Below are positions 15,903 to 24,129 of a stretch of 64,000 nucleotides of DNA, piece after piece (within the stretch, counting starts at the first letter, position 1; each line of letters begins with the position of its first letter). The notes below the pieces were generated by a model. That model was not told where the DNA came from, did no database searches, and saw nothing but the letters and a program-made list of their open reading frames with translations. The DNA is from an uncultured Alphaproteobacteria bacterium (lineage in GTDB: Bacteria; Pseudomonadota; Alphaproteobacteria; RF32; CAG-239). The position numbers and the translations under genes are program-made. Where the stretch lies: contig CALXUP010000003.1 of the NCBI GenBank assembly GCA_944391715.1, forward strand, positions 1-64,000. The letters run 5' to 3'.

Positions 15903-15931
15903 AAAATAAGCCGCTGTTAGCGGCTTATTTT
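15903..15931 (+). terminator. Strong terminator before the T-box unit
   Basis: AAAATAAGCCGC and GCGGCTTATTTT around TGTTA. Confidence 0.85.
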
Positions 15932-15979
15932 ATAAAAAAATATTGATTATGAAAAATGTATACTATATACATCATTTTA

Positions 15980-16139
15980 AATGCTATGATACTGCGACAC
16001 AGTGGAGCTAAAGGAAGAACGAAATTTTATTATTTCTATTAGAACCTTTCGGGTAAGCCCGTAACAGCAGCAAAAAGAACAAAGTAAGGTGGCACCGCGT
16101 CAAAAACGCCCTTACACTAAATTTTTTATTAGAAAAGGT
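15980..16139 (+). promoter_or_regulatory. T-box riboswitch leader (short form) of the second AspRS gene
   Basis: The antiterminator is complete: GTAAGG (16084-16089), the bulge TGGCACC (16090-16096), GCGT, loop CAAAA, ACGC, CCTTAC (to 16115). This is the T-box consensus AGGGUGGNACCGCG. The variable base is C, which pairs with discriminator G73, as in tRNA-Asp and tRNA-Asn. Upstream lie a small hairpin CGGG/CCCG (around 16051-16062), a long stem AAAGG/CCTTT, and a tight hairpin ACTG-CGACA-CAGT (15991-16003) whose loop carries GAC, an Asp codon. The usual long Stem I is absent. No terminator hairpin is obvious. ACCTTT in the leader could pair with the SD region AAAGGT, so translational control is possible. 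Confidence 0.8.
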
Positions 16140-16145
16140 GTTAAT

Positions 16146-17444
16146 ATGATTACTAGAATATATATCAATCAGGTAAAAGAACATATAGGAGAAACAGTCC
16201 TTATTAAAGGTTTTGTTCATAATTTACGCATACAGGGAAGTGTATCATTCTTAATTCTTCGTGATATTACCGGTACAATACAGAATGTTATTGTTAAATC
16301 AAATGCCGATGCTTTTGGTTTTGTAAAAAAACTGTCTCTTGAATCTTCTGTTGAAATTATTGGAAAAGCTAAGAAAGATCCTACTCGGGAAAACCGGTAT
16401 GAAATTGAAGTCGAAACAATAAAGTTGTTGGCTTTAAGTGAAGCAGAATTACCCCTAGCTGTTTTTGACAAAAATGAAACTGAAACCTCTGCAAATATTC
16501 GACATCAAAATCGGTTTCTTGATTTACGTAAACCTAAAAATTCGTTAATTATGAAATTATCTAGTGCATTTGATAGATATTATAGAGAATTTTTATTTAA
16601 TGAAGGATTTATCGAAATACATACTCCTAAAACAATGCCAACACCATCGGAAAGTTCTTCTGATTTATTTGAGGTAAAATATTTTGATCGTTGCGCTTAT
16701 TTAGCTCAATCACCTCAACTTTATAAACAGATGGCAATTGCTTCAGGATTAGAAAAGGTGTTGGAAGTTGGACCAATCTTTCGGGCAGAAAAGTCCTTTA
16801 CCAGCCGTCATGCTACTGAATGTACGTCATACGATATTGAGATGGCTTTTATTAAGGATCATAATGATATTATGGAGTTAGAAGAGAGATTAATTGTTTA
16901 TATTTTAACTCAAATAAAGAAAAATTATGGAGATGAAATTAAAGAAATTTATGGCATTGACGTTAAAATTCCATCTCTACCATTTCCTAGAATTACTATG
17001 AAAGAAGCTAAATCAATAGTTCAATCAAATGATTTAGAATCCGATTTATCCTCTGAAGAAGAAAAAGCTTTAGGAGATTATTATGAAAAACAAGGATATG
17101 ATTTCGTATTTTTGACTGATTTCCCTATTTCTGTTCGTCCGTTTTATCATAAATATTATGAGGATAAACCGTGCACTAAGTCAGCGGATTTAATTTATAG
17201 AGGATTAGAAATTACTACACTTGCCCAGCGAGAAGAGCGATACGATGTATTGCTTAATCAGTTAAAATCTAAGGGGTTGGGACAGAAAGATATTCAATGG
17301 TATTTAGATTTCTTCCGGTATGGAATGCCTCCTCATGGAGGATGGGGACTTGGTGGTGCTCGTTTTATAATGAAACTACTTGGAATAGAACATATTCGTG
17401 ATGCAATGTTTATATATAGAGGCGTCAATCATTTAAATCCATAA
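16146..17444 (+). CDS. aspS2: Archaeal-type aspartyl-tRNA synthetase (second copy; possibly non-discriminating)
   Basis: 432 residues from ATG 16146 with AAAAGG upstream. Class II synthetase of the AspRS/AsnRS group: an OB-fold anticodon-binding domain (residues 1-105), motif 1 around FIEIHTPKTMP, motif 2 FRAEKSFTSRHATECTSYD (around 213-231), and motif 3 GWGLGGARFIMKLLGI (around 401-416). The length of about 430 and absence of the GAD insertion place it with archaeal/eukaryotic-type enzymes, which also occur as AspRS2 in Firmicutes. Such enzymes may charge tRNA-Asp only, or also tRNA-Asn. The normal bacterial aspS is at 33523-35295. The T-box leader and adjacent tRNA-Asp suggest acquisition as a unit. 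Confidence 0.85.
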   Translation: MITRIYINQVKEHIGETVLIKGFVHNLRIQGSVSFLILRDITGTIQNVIVKSNADAFGFVKKLSLESSVEIIGKAKKDPTRENRYEIEVETIKLLALSEAELPLAVFDKNETETSANIRHQNRFLDLRKPKNSLIMKLSSAFDRYYREFLFNEGFIEIHTPKTMPTPSESSSDLFEVKYFDRCAYLAQSPQLYKQMAIASGLEKVLEVGPIFRAEKSFTSRHATECTSYDIEMAFIKDHNDIMELEERLIVYILTQIKKNYGDEIKEIYGIDVKIPSLPFPRITMKEAKSIVQSNDLESDLSSEEEKALGDYYEKQGYDFVFLTDFPISVRPFYHKYYEDKPCTKSADLIYRGLEITTLAQREERYDVLLNQLKSKGLGQKDIQWYLDFFRYGMPPHGGWGLGGARFIMKLLGIEHIRDAMFIYRGVNHLNP

Positions 17445-17474
17445 ATATTAAAGATCATGGGGAAAGATAAACAA

Positions 17475-18212
17475 ATGAAAACAATTGGGATTGTCGGGTT
17501 TGGAATCATCGGGCAAGCATTAGTTAATTGGTTAAAGACTAATACTTCACATAAGTTGTTAATTTCAGACCCGTTAAAAGGGTATGTTTGTGATCTTTCC
17601 CTATGTGATATTGTATTTATTAATATTCATATTCCAACAGAAAAAAAAGGAATACAGAATCTTGAAGTATTGGAACATATTATTTCAGAACTGCCTAATG
17701 TCCCTATTTATATAAGAACAACCATTTTACCTGGAACGGCAGATTATTTAAGCATAAAATTTCATAAGAAAATATATTTCATGCCCGAGTTTTTAACGGA
17801 GAGAACAGCTCAAGATGATTTTGATAAGCAAACATTAGTTTATACTGGTAACATTAGACTTTTAAAAAGTGTTTTTATTAATAAAAAATATATTACTATG
17901 TCTAATACTGAAGCTGAAATCGCCAAATATGCTCATAATGTTTTCGGAGCACTTAAAGTAACGTATTTTAATGCAATTTATGATTTATGCTTAAAAAAGA
18001 AAATAAATTACAAAAATGTTTTGAGTGGAATATTACTTAGCGGCTATATTGATAAAAATCACACAACAGTCCCCGGTCCTGATGGTAAATTGGGTTTTTG
18101 GGGAAAATGCTTTCCTAAGGATGTGGATGCATTTTCAAACTATATAAAATCCGAACCATTATATGAGTTGGTTAAAAGCATAAAGAAATTAAATAATATT
18201 TTTAGAAAATAA
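17475..18212 (+). CDS. Short UDP-glucose/GDP-mannose dehydrogenase-like protein
   Basis: 245 residues from ATG 17475 (MKTIGIVGFGIIGQALVNWL); GGGGAAAG precedes it, and an ATG at 17457 is an alternative. A Rossmann NAD site (GFGIIG) is followed by the central dehydrogenase domain: TTILPGTADYL, MPEFLTERTAQDDF, NVFGALKVTYFNAIYDLC and PGPDGKLGFWGKCFPKD, where the Cys is the catalytic one of the family. The C-terminal UDP-binding domain is missing; normal enzymes have about 390-450 residues. Short forms like this are known from phages and accessory islands. The gene follows the AspRS by 30 nt and converges on neuC with a 2-nt gap. Confidence 0.75.
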   Translation: MKTIGIVGFGIIGQALVNWLKTNTSHKLLISDPLKGYVCDLSLCDIVFINIHIPTEKKGIQNLEVLEHIISELPNVPIYIRTTILPGTADYLSIKFHKKIYFMPEFLTERTAQDDFDKQTLVYTGNIRLLKSVFINKKYITMSNTEAEIAKYAHNVFGALKVTYFNAIYDLCLKKKINYKNVLSGILLSGYIDKNHTTVPGPDGKLGFWGKCFPKDVDAFSNYIKSEPLYELVKSIKKLNNIFRK

Positions 18213-18214
18213 TT

Positions 18215-19378
18215 CTATTTTATTTTGTATGTTAATCGCTTTTCGTAGCTCAAATCAATATTTGCTAATGTGTCGGCGATCTTTTTTCCTGCAGTTCCTG
18301 TCCCATATATAAATGATTGTGATGGACGCCCTCTTTTCTTCCAAACCTTTATTGCTTCAAATATATCTTTTGTGTTATAGTCTACATCAATAACATTTGT
18401 TCCACGTTCTCTCTCAAATTGTCTATTGCCAATATTAACTACAGGGATACCTAAATATGAACATTCCCTAATTCCAACACTAGAATTACCTATTAAACAT
18501 TTTGAATGATATAAAAATTTTATAAAATCAAGAGGATTCATATTAAAAAAACATTGAACTTTTAATTCTTTGTATCTATTACAGAACTGTTTAATTGATT
18601 GTAAGATGTCTTTTGTCGATGCATCTGCATTTGGTAAAAGTATAAAGAATGGTTTATTTACCAAAGGAATTACTTTTAATGTTTTTTCAAAATTTTTTTT
18701 AGTATTAGCTATATCGGTCGTCGTTGGATGTTGCATAATAACATAATATTCGTCAGGCATTTCTGTTATGTTGCCAAAACTCTTATATTTTCTCAAAGGG
18801 TTGAAATCTAACTGTAAAGATCCATATATATCTTTTATTAAATCAATTGAAGGACATCCAAACATAAATACTTTATCAGGATTTTCACCTAATAAAAGCA
18901 ATCTTTTATAAGAAGTGATAGAAGTGGCAAAGTGTATATCTGCCATTTTTGTTATCGCGTGCCGTACTTTTTCATCAATATTACCAGTAACATCACCCCC
19001 TTGAATGTGGGCTAATGGTATATTAAGATAGGCAGCGGCTATTGCATTTGCAATTGTTTCATATCTATCACCATTAGTAATAACTATATCCGGTTTTAAT
19101 TTTTCCAACACAGAAGACAATTTTATAAGTGTCAACCCAGTCGTTTTTACAGAAGTTGCTAAGGTTTCTCCTTTAATATGTGAAAAAATCTTTTCCGTAA
19201 TTGTAAAGCCATCTTCCTCAATAATGCCTGCAACATTACCAAACTCTTCAGAATTAGCAGAACATGTTGTTACAATTTGTAGTTCTAAATTTCTATTCTT
19301 TTTTATAGCTGTTAATATACTTTTTATACGGGCATAACTTGCTCGTGCCGAAATTATAACACAGATTTTTCTTTTCAT
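18215..19378 (-). CDS. neuC: UDP-N-acetylglucosamine 2-epimerase, hydrolysing type (NeuC-like)
   Basis: 387 residues, a complete GT-B-like epimerase. It would convert UDP-GlcNAc (or a UDP-bacillosamine-type sugar) into ManNAc-type sugar and UDP, the first step to nonulosonic acids. Seen in the sequence: VIISARASYARIKSIL at the N-terminus, the D-x-x-x-x-x-x-D pattern in IVTNGDRYETIANAIAAAYLNIPLAHIQGGDVTG, and the C-terminal UDP-binding part with GNSSVGIRE and NIGNRQFERERGTNV. It overlaps the neuB stop by 4 nt, so the two are co-translated. Whether the product is sialic, legionaminic or another nonulosonic acid cannot be told. Confidence 0.88.
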   Translation of the reverse strand: MKRKICVIISARASYARIKSILTAIKKNRNLELQIVTTCSANSEEFGNVAGIIEEDGFTITEKIFSHIKGETLATSVKTTGLTLIKLSSVLEKLKPDIVITNGDRYETIANAIAAAYLNIPLAHIQGGDVTGNIDEKVRHAITKMADIHFATSITSYKRLLLLGENPDKVFMFGCPSIDLIKDIYGSLQLDFNPLRKYKSFGNITEMPDEYYVIMQHPTTTDIANTKKNFEKTLKVIPLVNKPFFILLPNADASTKDILQSIKQFCNRYKELKVQCFFNMNPLDFIKFLYHSKCLIGNSSVGIRECSYLGIPVVNIGNRQFERERGTNVIDVDYNTKDIFEAIKVWKKRGRPSQSFIYGTGTAGKKIADTLANIDLSYEKRLTYKIK

Positions 19379-20445
19379 TGTATAGCCTTTTTTACATAAA
19401 AATTATGTTTTTTCTCAACTTTTTTCATTATTTGATTATATGTTTTTTTATCAAAATAATCTGCAGTTAGTACATTTCCCGCTTTAATATTTTTTATTAT
19501 TTTTTCTCCTATAGCTTCTCTTAGAAATAATTCTGATATTCCACATTCCTTGGCTTTTTTAAATTCGAAATCTATTAAAGAGATAGGAGATAGTGCATCA
19601 ATATTTTTTTTCGCTATGGCTTTCTTACTAAATATATTTTTAATATCTATTAATTTCTGACTTACTAAATTTTTATTTGTTTTGCACTCAGATAAAATTT
19701 CAAAATTTTGAAGCATCTTTACTAATTGAGTTAATTCATCTATATCAAGAGATGAAGATACGTCCGGACCAAACATATACCTACTAAGAGTAACGTGTAT
19801 TTCAATAGCCTCGGCTTCTAAAAAATATGCATATAGAGCAGGGTATATAGTTCCTGAGTGATCAGATAACCCTACCGGTGTATTATAACGTTTTTTCATC
19901 TCCGTAATATTATTAATTCCAACATTTTCTAAGGGGGTTGGATATTGGGTTGTACAATGCATAACAGTAAAATTAGCATGCTTATTTTTTAGATATCCAA
20001 TAAATTCATCTATTTCATTCCAGTCACTCATACCACTTGAAATATAAATTGGTTTATTGGTTTTTATTATTTTGTCGATCATATTGTATGAGATAACTTC
20101 ACCAGATCCTACTTTCCATGCATCTACATTAAGTAATGAAAGATAGTCAACAGCCTTTTCAGAAAACGGAGAACATATAAAATCTAACTTTTTTTCTTTT
20201 GCATAATTTCGAATAGTTTGCCATTGTTGTAATGAGAATTCCATTCTCTTCCAGTAATCATAACGAGTGGCATCTTGGAATGAAAATTTTGTACGCCATT
20301 CTTCATTTGGAGAACTTTCTTCATCGGCTATATGCATTTGAAATTTTACGGCATTTGCCCCTGCCTTTTTTATAGCATCAATAAATGCAATACATTGATT
20401 TACACTTCCTTCGTGTGTTTGCCCAATTTCTGCGATAATATACAT
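19375..20445 (-). CDS. neuB: N-acetylneuraminate synthase family protein (NeuB/LegI-like)
   Basis: 356 residues with a strong SD (GAGGAG) before ATG 20445. It condenses a ManNAc-type sugar with phosphoenolpyruvate to a nonulosonic acid. The TIM-barrel part shows IIAEIGQTHEGS, NAVKFQMH, KVGSGEVI, TVMHCTTQYPTPLENV, GLSDHSG and EAIEIHVTLSR. The last ~60 residues (AIAKKNIDAL ... GEKIIKNIKAGNVLTADYF) are the antifreeze-like SAF domain, so the enzyme is complete. No CMP-sugar synthetase (neuA) or transferase is in the window. Confidence 0.9.
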   Translation of the reverse strand: MYIIAEIGQTHEGSVNQCIAFIDAIKKAGANAVKFQMHIADEESSPNEEWRTKFSFQDATRYDYWKRMEFSLQQWQTIRNYAKEKKLDFICSPFSEKAVDYLSLLNVDAWKVGSGEVISYNMIDKIIKTNKPIYISSGMSDWNEIDEFIGYLKNKHANFTVMHCTTQYPTPLENVGINNITEMKKRYNTPVGLSDHSGTIYPALYAYFLEAEAIEIHVTLSRYMFGPDVSSSLDIDELTQLVKMLQNFEILSECKTNKNLVSQKLIDIKNIFSKKAIAKKNIDALSPISLIDFEFKKAKECGISELFLREAIGEKIIKNIKAGNVLTADYFDKKTYNQIMKKVEKKHNFYVKKAIQ

Positions 20446-20723
20446 TAATATTCTCCTCTATTTAGGGAAGTATTATAGAAATTGAACTGTAAATATCTGG
20501 TAAAAATCACAGAAAAGTTTTTTATGAGCAAATAAAACACAATATCAGCAAATATATAAAATAGGTTACAAATATAAGCCAAATATTAAATTAGGTAATT
20601 CATCTTTTTAAGCAATTTTCTATAAATCGTCAGCAGAAATAAAATGTTACCCAAAATACATCCTAAAACATTGAAAAACAATAATATTTCTCTAAAAAGT
20701 ATTTGCGTCCGGTTGTGGATATG
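20446..20723. other. AT-rich non-coding right edge of the island
   Basis: No open frame above about 30 codons, no tRNA and no clear hairpin. Base composition changes back to the core level at about 20.94 kb, so this is the probable right edge of the acquired segment. No attachment repeat is visible here. Confidence 0.4.
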
Positions 20724-20771
20724 TCAGTCCGGAGTAATTTCTTTGGTAAAATATACAACAGGTTTAGTCAT
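20724..20771 (-). pseudogene. 15-codon stub resembling the start of a DUF362 ferredoxin-type protein
   Basis: ATG 20771 has a strong SD (GGAGAG, 20778-20783) and reads MTKPVVYFTKEITPD before TGA. The opening VYFTKEITP is how many DUF362 iron-sulfur proteins begin, as I remember them. Nothing of the remaining gene follows. A promoter with a 19-bp spacer (20804-20834) points at it. It could also be a leader peptide. Confidence 0.4.
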
Positions 20772-20803
20772 TTTTATCTCTCCTGAAAAAACATTTCACG
20801 ATT

Positions 20804-20834
20804 AATGTAGGTTTTAGAGTGTGCTCTAAGTCAA
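20804..20834 (-). promoter_or_regulatory. MerR-type promoter pointing left
   Basis: On the minus strand: TTGACT (20834-20829), 19-bp spacer, TACATT (20809-20804). The spacer contains the perfect dyad TTAGAG-TGTG-CTCTAA. A long spacer with a central dyad is typical for activators of the MerR family. Confidence 0.6.
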
Positions 20835-20867
20835 TAGGAAATTTATTTTAAAAAGCAAAAAAAGTGC

Positions 20868-20898
20868 TTGACTTCAAGTACACTCTAGAAATTAAACT
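20868..20898 (+). promoter_or_regulatory. MerR-type promoter of the aldo/keto reductase gene
   Basis: TTGACT (20868-20873), 19-bp spacer TCAAGTACACTCTAGAAAT with an imperfect dyad, TAAACT (20893-20898). It closely resembles the divergent promoter at 20804-20834, so one regulator probably binds both. No MerR-type gene is in the window. Confidence 0.65.
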
Positions 20899-20943
20899 GC
20901 AGATAAACAAGTTGTTATCAAACCACTATAGGAGATTTAACCG

Positions 20944-22182
20944 ATGAACAGACGTGAATTTTTAATGAGCAGTTTGGCAGTTTTTGCGTTATCCGCACTG
21001 CCGAAACTGACGCTGGCCGACCCCATCGCCGTATCTGATGCCGTCAAGGCACAGATTAATCCGAAAAACAAACTCGGTTTCGGTTTTATGCGCCTGCCGT
21101 TAAAAAATCCGGAAGACCAGACCTCCATTGACTACGATGTCTTAAACAAAATGGTTGATACCTTTATTGAACGCGGGTTCAGCTATTTTGACACGGCTTG
21201 GATGTATATGGGCTATGAAAGCGAAATTGCCCTGAGAAAATCTTTGGTAGAACGCCATCCGCGCAACAAATTCACCGTTGCCAGCAAACTGCCGGTCGGC
21301 TATCTGAAAAGCAAAGAAGAGCAGGAAGAAATCTTCAACAAACAGCTGGAAAAAACCGGTCTGGACTATTTTGACTACTATATGGTTCACAACATCAACG
21401 CCAACACCATCGGCAATGTCCGCAAATATGACAGCTTTAAATTTATTGCCGACAAGAAGAAAGCAGGCAAAGTTAAGAAAATGGGATTTTCTTTCCATGA
21501 CAAACCGGAGCTGTTGGAAGAAGTTTTGAAAGAGCATCCGGAAGTCGACTTTGTTCAGCTGCAAATCAACTATATTGACTGGGACAATGCCAGCATTCAG
21601 TCGCGCAAATGCTATGAAATCGCTCAGAAATACAACAAACCCGTCATCGTTATGGAACCGGTCAAAGGCGGAAGCCTGGCCGTTGTACCGGATTCGGTAG
21701 AAAAAATCTTCAAAGACGCCGAACCGAATATGTCGGTTGCCTCCTGGGCTGTTCGTTATGCCGCCAGCCTCGACGGCGTGATGATGGTCTTGAGCGGTAT
21801 GTCCAATATGGAACAACTGGAAGACAATACGTCTTATATGCAAAACTTCAAACCTCTGGACAAGAAAGAGCTGCAAGTGGTCGAAAATGCGGTCAAAACA
21901 CTGCACGCCGCGGTTTCCATCCCCTGCACGGCCTGCAAATATTGTGTTGAATTCTGCCCGATAAAAATTGCCATTCCGGAATATTTCGCCCTTTATAATG
22001 CCGAAAAACAGGAGCGCTCGGACAAACCGTTTAACGCCCAGAGGGTTTATTATGCCAACCTGATTAAGAGCCACGGCAAAGCCTCGTCCTGCATCGGCTG
22101 CAAATTGTGCGAAAAACATTGCCCGCAGCATATTGAAATCAGCAAATGGATGAAAGAAGTTGCCAAAACCTTTGAAGCATAG
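20944..22182 (+). CDS. Aldo/keto reductase with twin-arginine-type leader and C-terminal 4Fe-4S clusters
   Basis: 412 residues; AGGAG precedes ATG 20944. The N-terminus [20 protein letters not shown] has R-R-x-F-L, a Tat-type signal, so a folded cofactor-loaded protein may be exported. The barrel carries GFGFMRLP, the Asp/Tyr catalytic region [20 protein letters not shown] and [10 protein letters not shown]. After residue 315 two ferredoxin motifs follow: [12 protein letters not shown] and [12 protein letters not shown]. Physiological substrate unknown. Larger AKRs of this build are common in anaerobes. It is preceded by a MerR-type promoter and followed after 19 nt by larB, so the lar genes may be co-transcribed with it. 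Confidence 0.85.
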   Translation: MNRREFLMSSLAVFALSALPKLTLADPIAVSDAVKAQINPKNKLGFGFMRLPLKNPEDQTSIDYDVLNKMVDTFIERGFSYFDTAWMYMGYESEIALRKSLVERHPRNKFTVASKLPVGYLKSKEEQEEIFNKQLEKTGLDYFDYYMVHNINANTIGNVRKYDSFKFIADKKKAGKVKKMGFSFHDKPELLEEVLKEHPEVDFVQLQINYIDWDNASIQSRKCYEIAQKYNKPVIVMEPVKGGSLAVVPDSVEKIFKDAEPNMSVASWAVRYAASLDGVMMVLSGMSNMEQLEDNTSYMQNFKPLDKKELQVVENAVKTLHAAVSIPCTACKYCVEFCPIKIAIPEYFALYNAEKQERSDKPFNAQRVYYANLIKSHGKASSCIGCKLCEKHCPQHIEISKWMKEVAKTFEA

Positions 22183-22201
22183 AGATTTTTAAGGGACAAA
22201 G

Positions 22202-22882
22202 ATGTCAGATACTTTTGCCGATATCGGTTTTGCCAAACTTGACCTGAGCCGGGAGGAACGTACGGGCCTCCCGGAAACGGTTTTTTGCGCGGGCAAAACC
22301 AAAGAACAGCTTCTTCTGATTTTGCAAAAATTTGAAGAAAAGCACATTGCCGTCCTCGGCACAAGATGCTCGCAGGAACAATTTGAATTTGTACAAAACG
22401 CCGGCCTGAAAACCAGCTATGATCCCATATCGCGGATTATTGCACTGCCCGGCGGCAAAATACCGGAACTCCCCGGCAAAATAGCCGTCTGCGCAGCCGG
22501 AACGGCCGATTTACCGGTAGCGGAAGAAGCCGCACGGACGGCTGAATTTTTCGGCGCGAAAGTCGAACGTTTTTATGACGTCGGAATTGCCGGCCTGCAC
22601 CGTCTGCTGGCCAAAATCGAAAACATTCGCCAATCTCAGGTGGTCATCACGGTTGCCGGCATGGAAGGCGCTTTGTCCGGTGTTGTGGCCGGATTGGTAA
22701 AAGCCCCGGTCATTGCTGTACCGACCTCCGTCGGATACGGCGCTTCGTTCAACGGCCTGGCACCGCTTCTGACAATGTTAAACTCTTGCGCCGAAGGCAT
22801 TTCGGTTGTAAATATAGACAACGGTTTCGGTGCGGCGGTTCAAGCCTGCCGGATTCTAAAAATTATGGAAAAGCAACAATGA
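22202..22882 (+). CDS. larB: LarB, pyridinium-3,5-biscarboxylic acid mononucleotide synthase
   Basis: 226 residues. LarB is related to PurE: it carboxylates and hydrolyses nicotinic acid adenine dinucleotide in the first step of nickel-pincer nucleotide synthesis. Visible are the N-terminal FAKLDLSREERTGLPETVFCAGKT segment and the PurE-like end AGMEGALSGVVAGLVKAPVIAVPTSVGYG with a following GLAPLLTMLNSCAEGISVVNIDNGFGAA. The stop overlaps the larC start by 4 nt (ATGA). Confidence 0.92.
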   Translation: MSDTFADIGFAKLDLSREERTGLPETVFCAGKTKEQLLLILQKFEEKHIAVLGTRCSQEQFEFVQNAGLKTSYDPISRIIALPGGKIPELPGKIAVCAAGTADLPVAEEAARTAEFFGAKVERFYDVGIAGLHRLLAKIENIRQSQVVITVAGMEGALSGVVAGLVKAPVIAVPTSVGYGASFNGLAPLLTMLNSCAEGISVVNIDNGFGAAVQACRILKIMEKQQ

Positions 22883-24129
22883 CAAAATTTCTTTACTTGG
22901 AAGGCGCCTGCGGTATCAGCGGAGATATGACCGTTGCCGCATTGCTCGATTTGGGCGCGAACAGACAAAAACTCGACAAGGTCTTAAAAAGTCTGCATCT
23001 GGACGGTTTTGACTATCATGTTTCTCAAAAATCATCCTACAGCATTTGCGGCTGTGATTTTGACGTTCATCTTCATCATCCGGAACACCACCACGAAGAA
23101 CATTATCATGAACATGAACACGAACACGACCATGACCATCATCACCACCATCATGAACACCGCCATCTTTCCGATGTCTACGCCATAATTGACCGCGGAG
23201 AAATGACGGAAAATGCCCGGACGCTGGCCAAGAAAATTTTTAAAATCGTTGCGGAAGCCGAGGCCAAAGCACACGGCTGCCCGGTGGAAGAAGTCCATTT
23301 TCACGAAGTCGGCGCAATCGATTCGATTGTTGATATCGTAGCCGCCGCCGTCCTGCTGGATGACCTGCAAATCTCAAACTGCATCGTCTGCGGCTTAAAC
23401 GAAGGACAAGGCTTTGTAACCTGCCAGCACGGTCAGCTGCCCGTACCGGTACCTGCCGTTCTGAACATTGCCGAAAAGCACGGAATAACGCTGCGCCCGA
23501 CGGCAGCTAACGGAGAAATGGTAACGCCGACCGGCATAGCCATCGCCGCCGCAATCCGGACGACCGACAAGCTTCCGGTTTCATACAAAATCTTAAAATC
23601 AGGCATCGGTTTGGGAAAACGCGACTTCGGGCATGCAAATTTCCTGCGGGCAATGATTATTGAAGACTGTACCGATGACGAACAAATTTATGTTGTAGAA
23701 AGCAACATTGACGATTCCACACCGGAAGAGCTCGGCTATGCCATGGAAAAACTGCTGGCTGCCGGCGCCGCGGATGTCCATTTTGAAACCTGTTTTATGA
23801 AGAAAAACCGTCCGGCTTGGATTTTGCGCGTAATCACCGCTGCCCGGCTGCTGCCGCAAATTGAAGACATTATCTTCCGCCATACTTCCACAATCGGACT
23901 CAGAAAATATCCGGTGGAAAGAAGCTGCATGGACAGAGAAGTCGTCAAAGTCAGTTTGCCGTACGGAGAAGTTGACGTAAAAAAATGCCAAATAGCCGAC
24001 ATCATCCGTTTTAATCCGGAATATGAAAGCGTCAAAGCCGTTGCAGAAAAAAACGGCCTGCACCTGCGCAAAGTTTTTGAAGATGCCCGCCGAAGCGCTG
24101 AGGACAAATATGCCTCTTCAAAAGCTTAA
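22879..24129 (+). CDS. larC: LarC, nickel insertion protein of the pincer cofactor, with His-rich loop
   Basis: 416 residues in one unbroken frame; in some bacteria larC is split by a programmed frameshift, which is not the case here. LarC inserts nickel with CTP. The start FLYLEGACGISGDMTVAALLDLG and the EVHFHEVGAIDSIVDIV segment are family hallmarks. A loop of about 30 residues (around 57-87) is extremely rich in His and Glu, fitting metal binding or storage. The C-terminal part with SNIDDSTPEELGYAMEKLLAAGAADV is also typical. It overlaps larE by 20 nt. Confidence 0.93.
   Translation: MTKFLYLEGACGISGDMTVAALLDLGANRQKLDKVLKSLHLDGFDYHVSQKSSYSICGCDFDVHLHHPEHHHEEHYHEHEHEHDHDHHHHHHEHRHLSDVYAIIDRGEMTENARTLAKKIFKIVAEAEAKAHGCPVEEVHFHEVGAIDSIVDIVAAAVLLDDLQISNCIVCGLNEGQGFVTCQHGQLPVPVPAVLNIAEKHGITLRPTAANGEMVTPTGIAIAAAIRTTDKLPVSYKILKSGIGLGKRDFGHANFLRAMIIEDCTDDEQIYVVESNIDDSTPEELGYAMEKLLAAGAADVHFETCFMKKNRPAWILRVITAARLLPQIEDIIFRHTSTIGLRKYPVERSCMDREVVKVSLPYGEVDVKKCQIADIIRFNPEYESVKAVAEKNGLHLRKVFEDARRSAEDKYASSKA

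Noticed and set aside
23100-23170. CAT/CAC triplet run as possible simple-sequence phase-variation tract
   Set aside because: It encodes the His-rich metal loop of LarC with mixed codons, and triplet changes would not shift the frame.
22879-24129. Programmed frameshift in larC
   Set aside because: Known in some lactobacilli, but here the whole LarC is in one open frame and both halves are complete.
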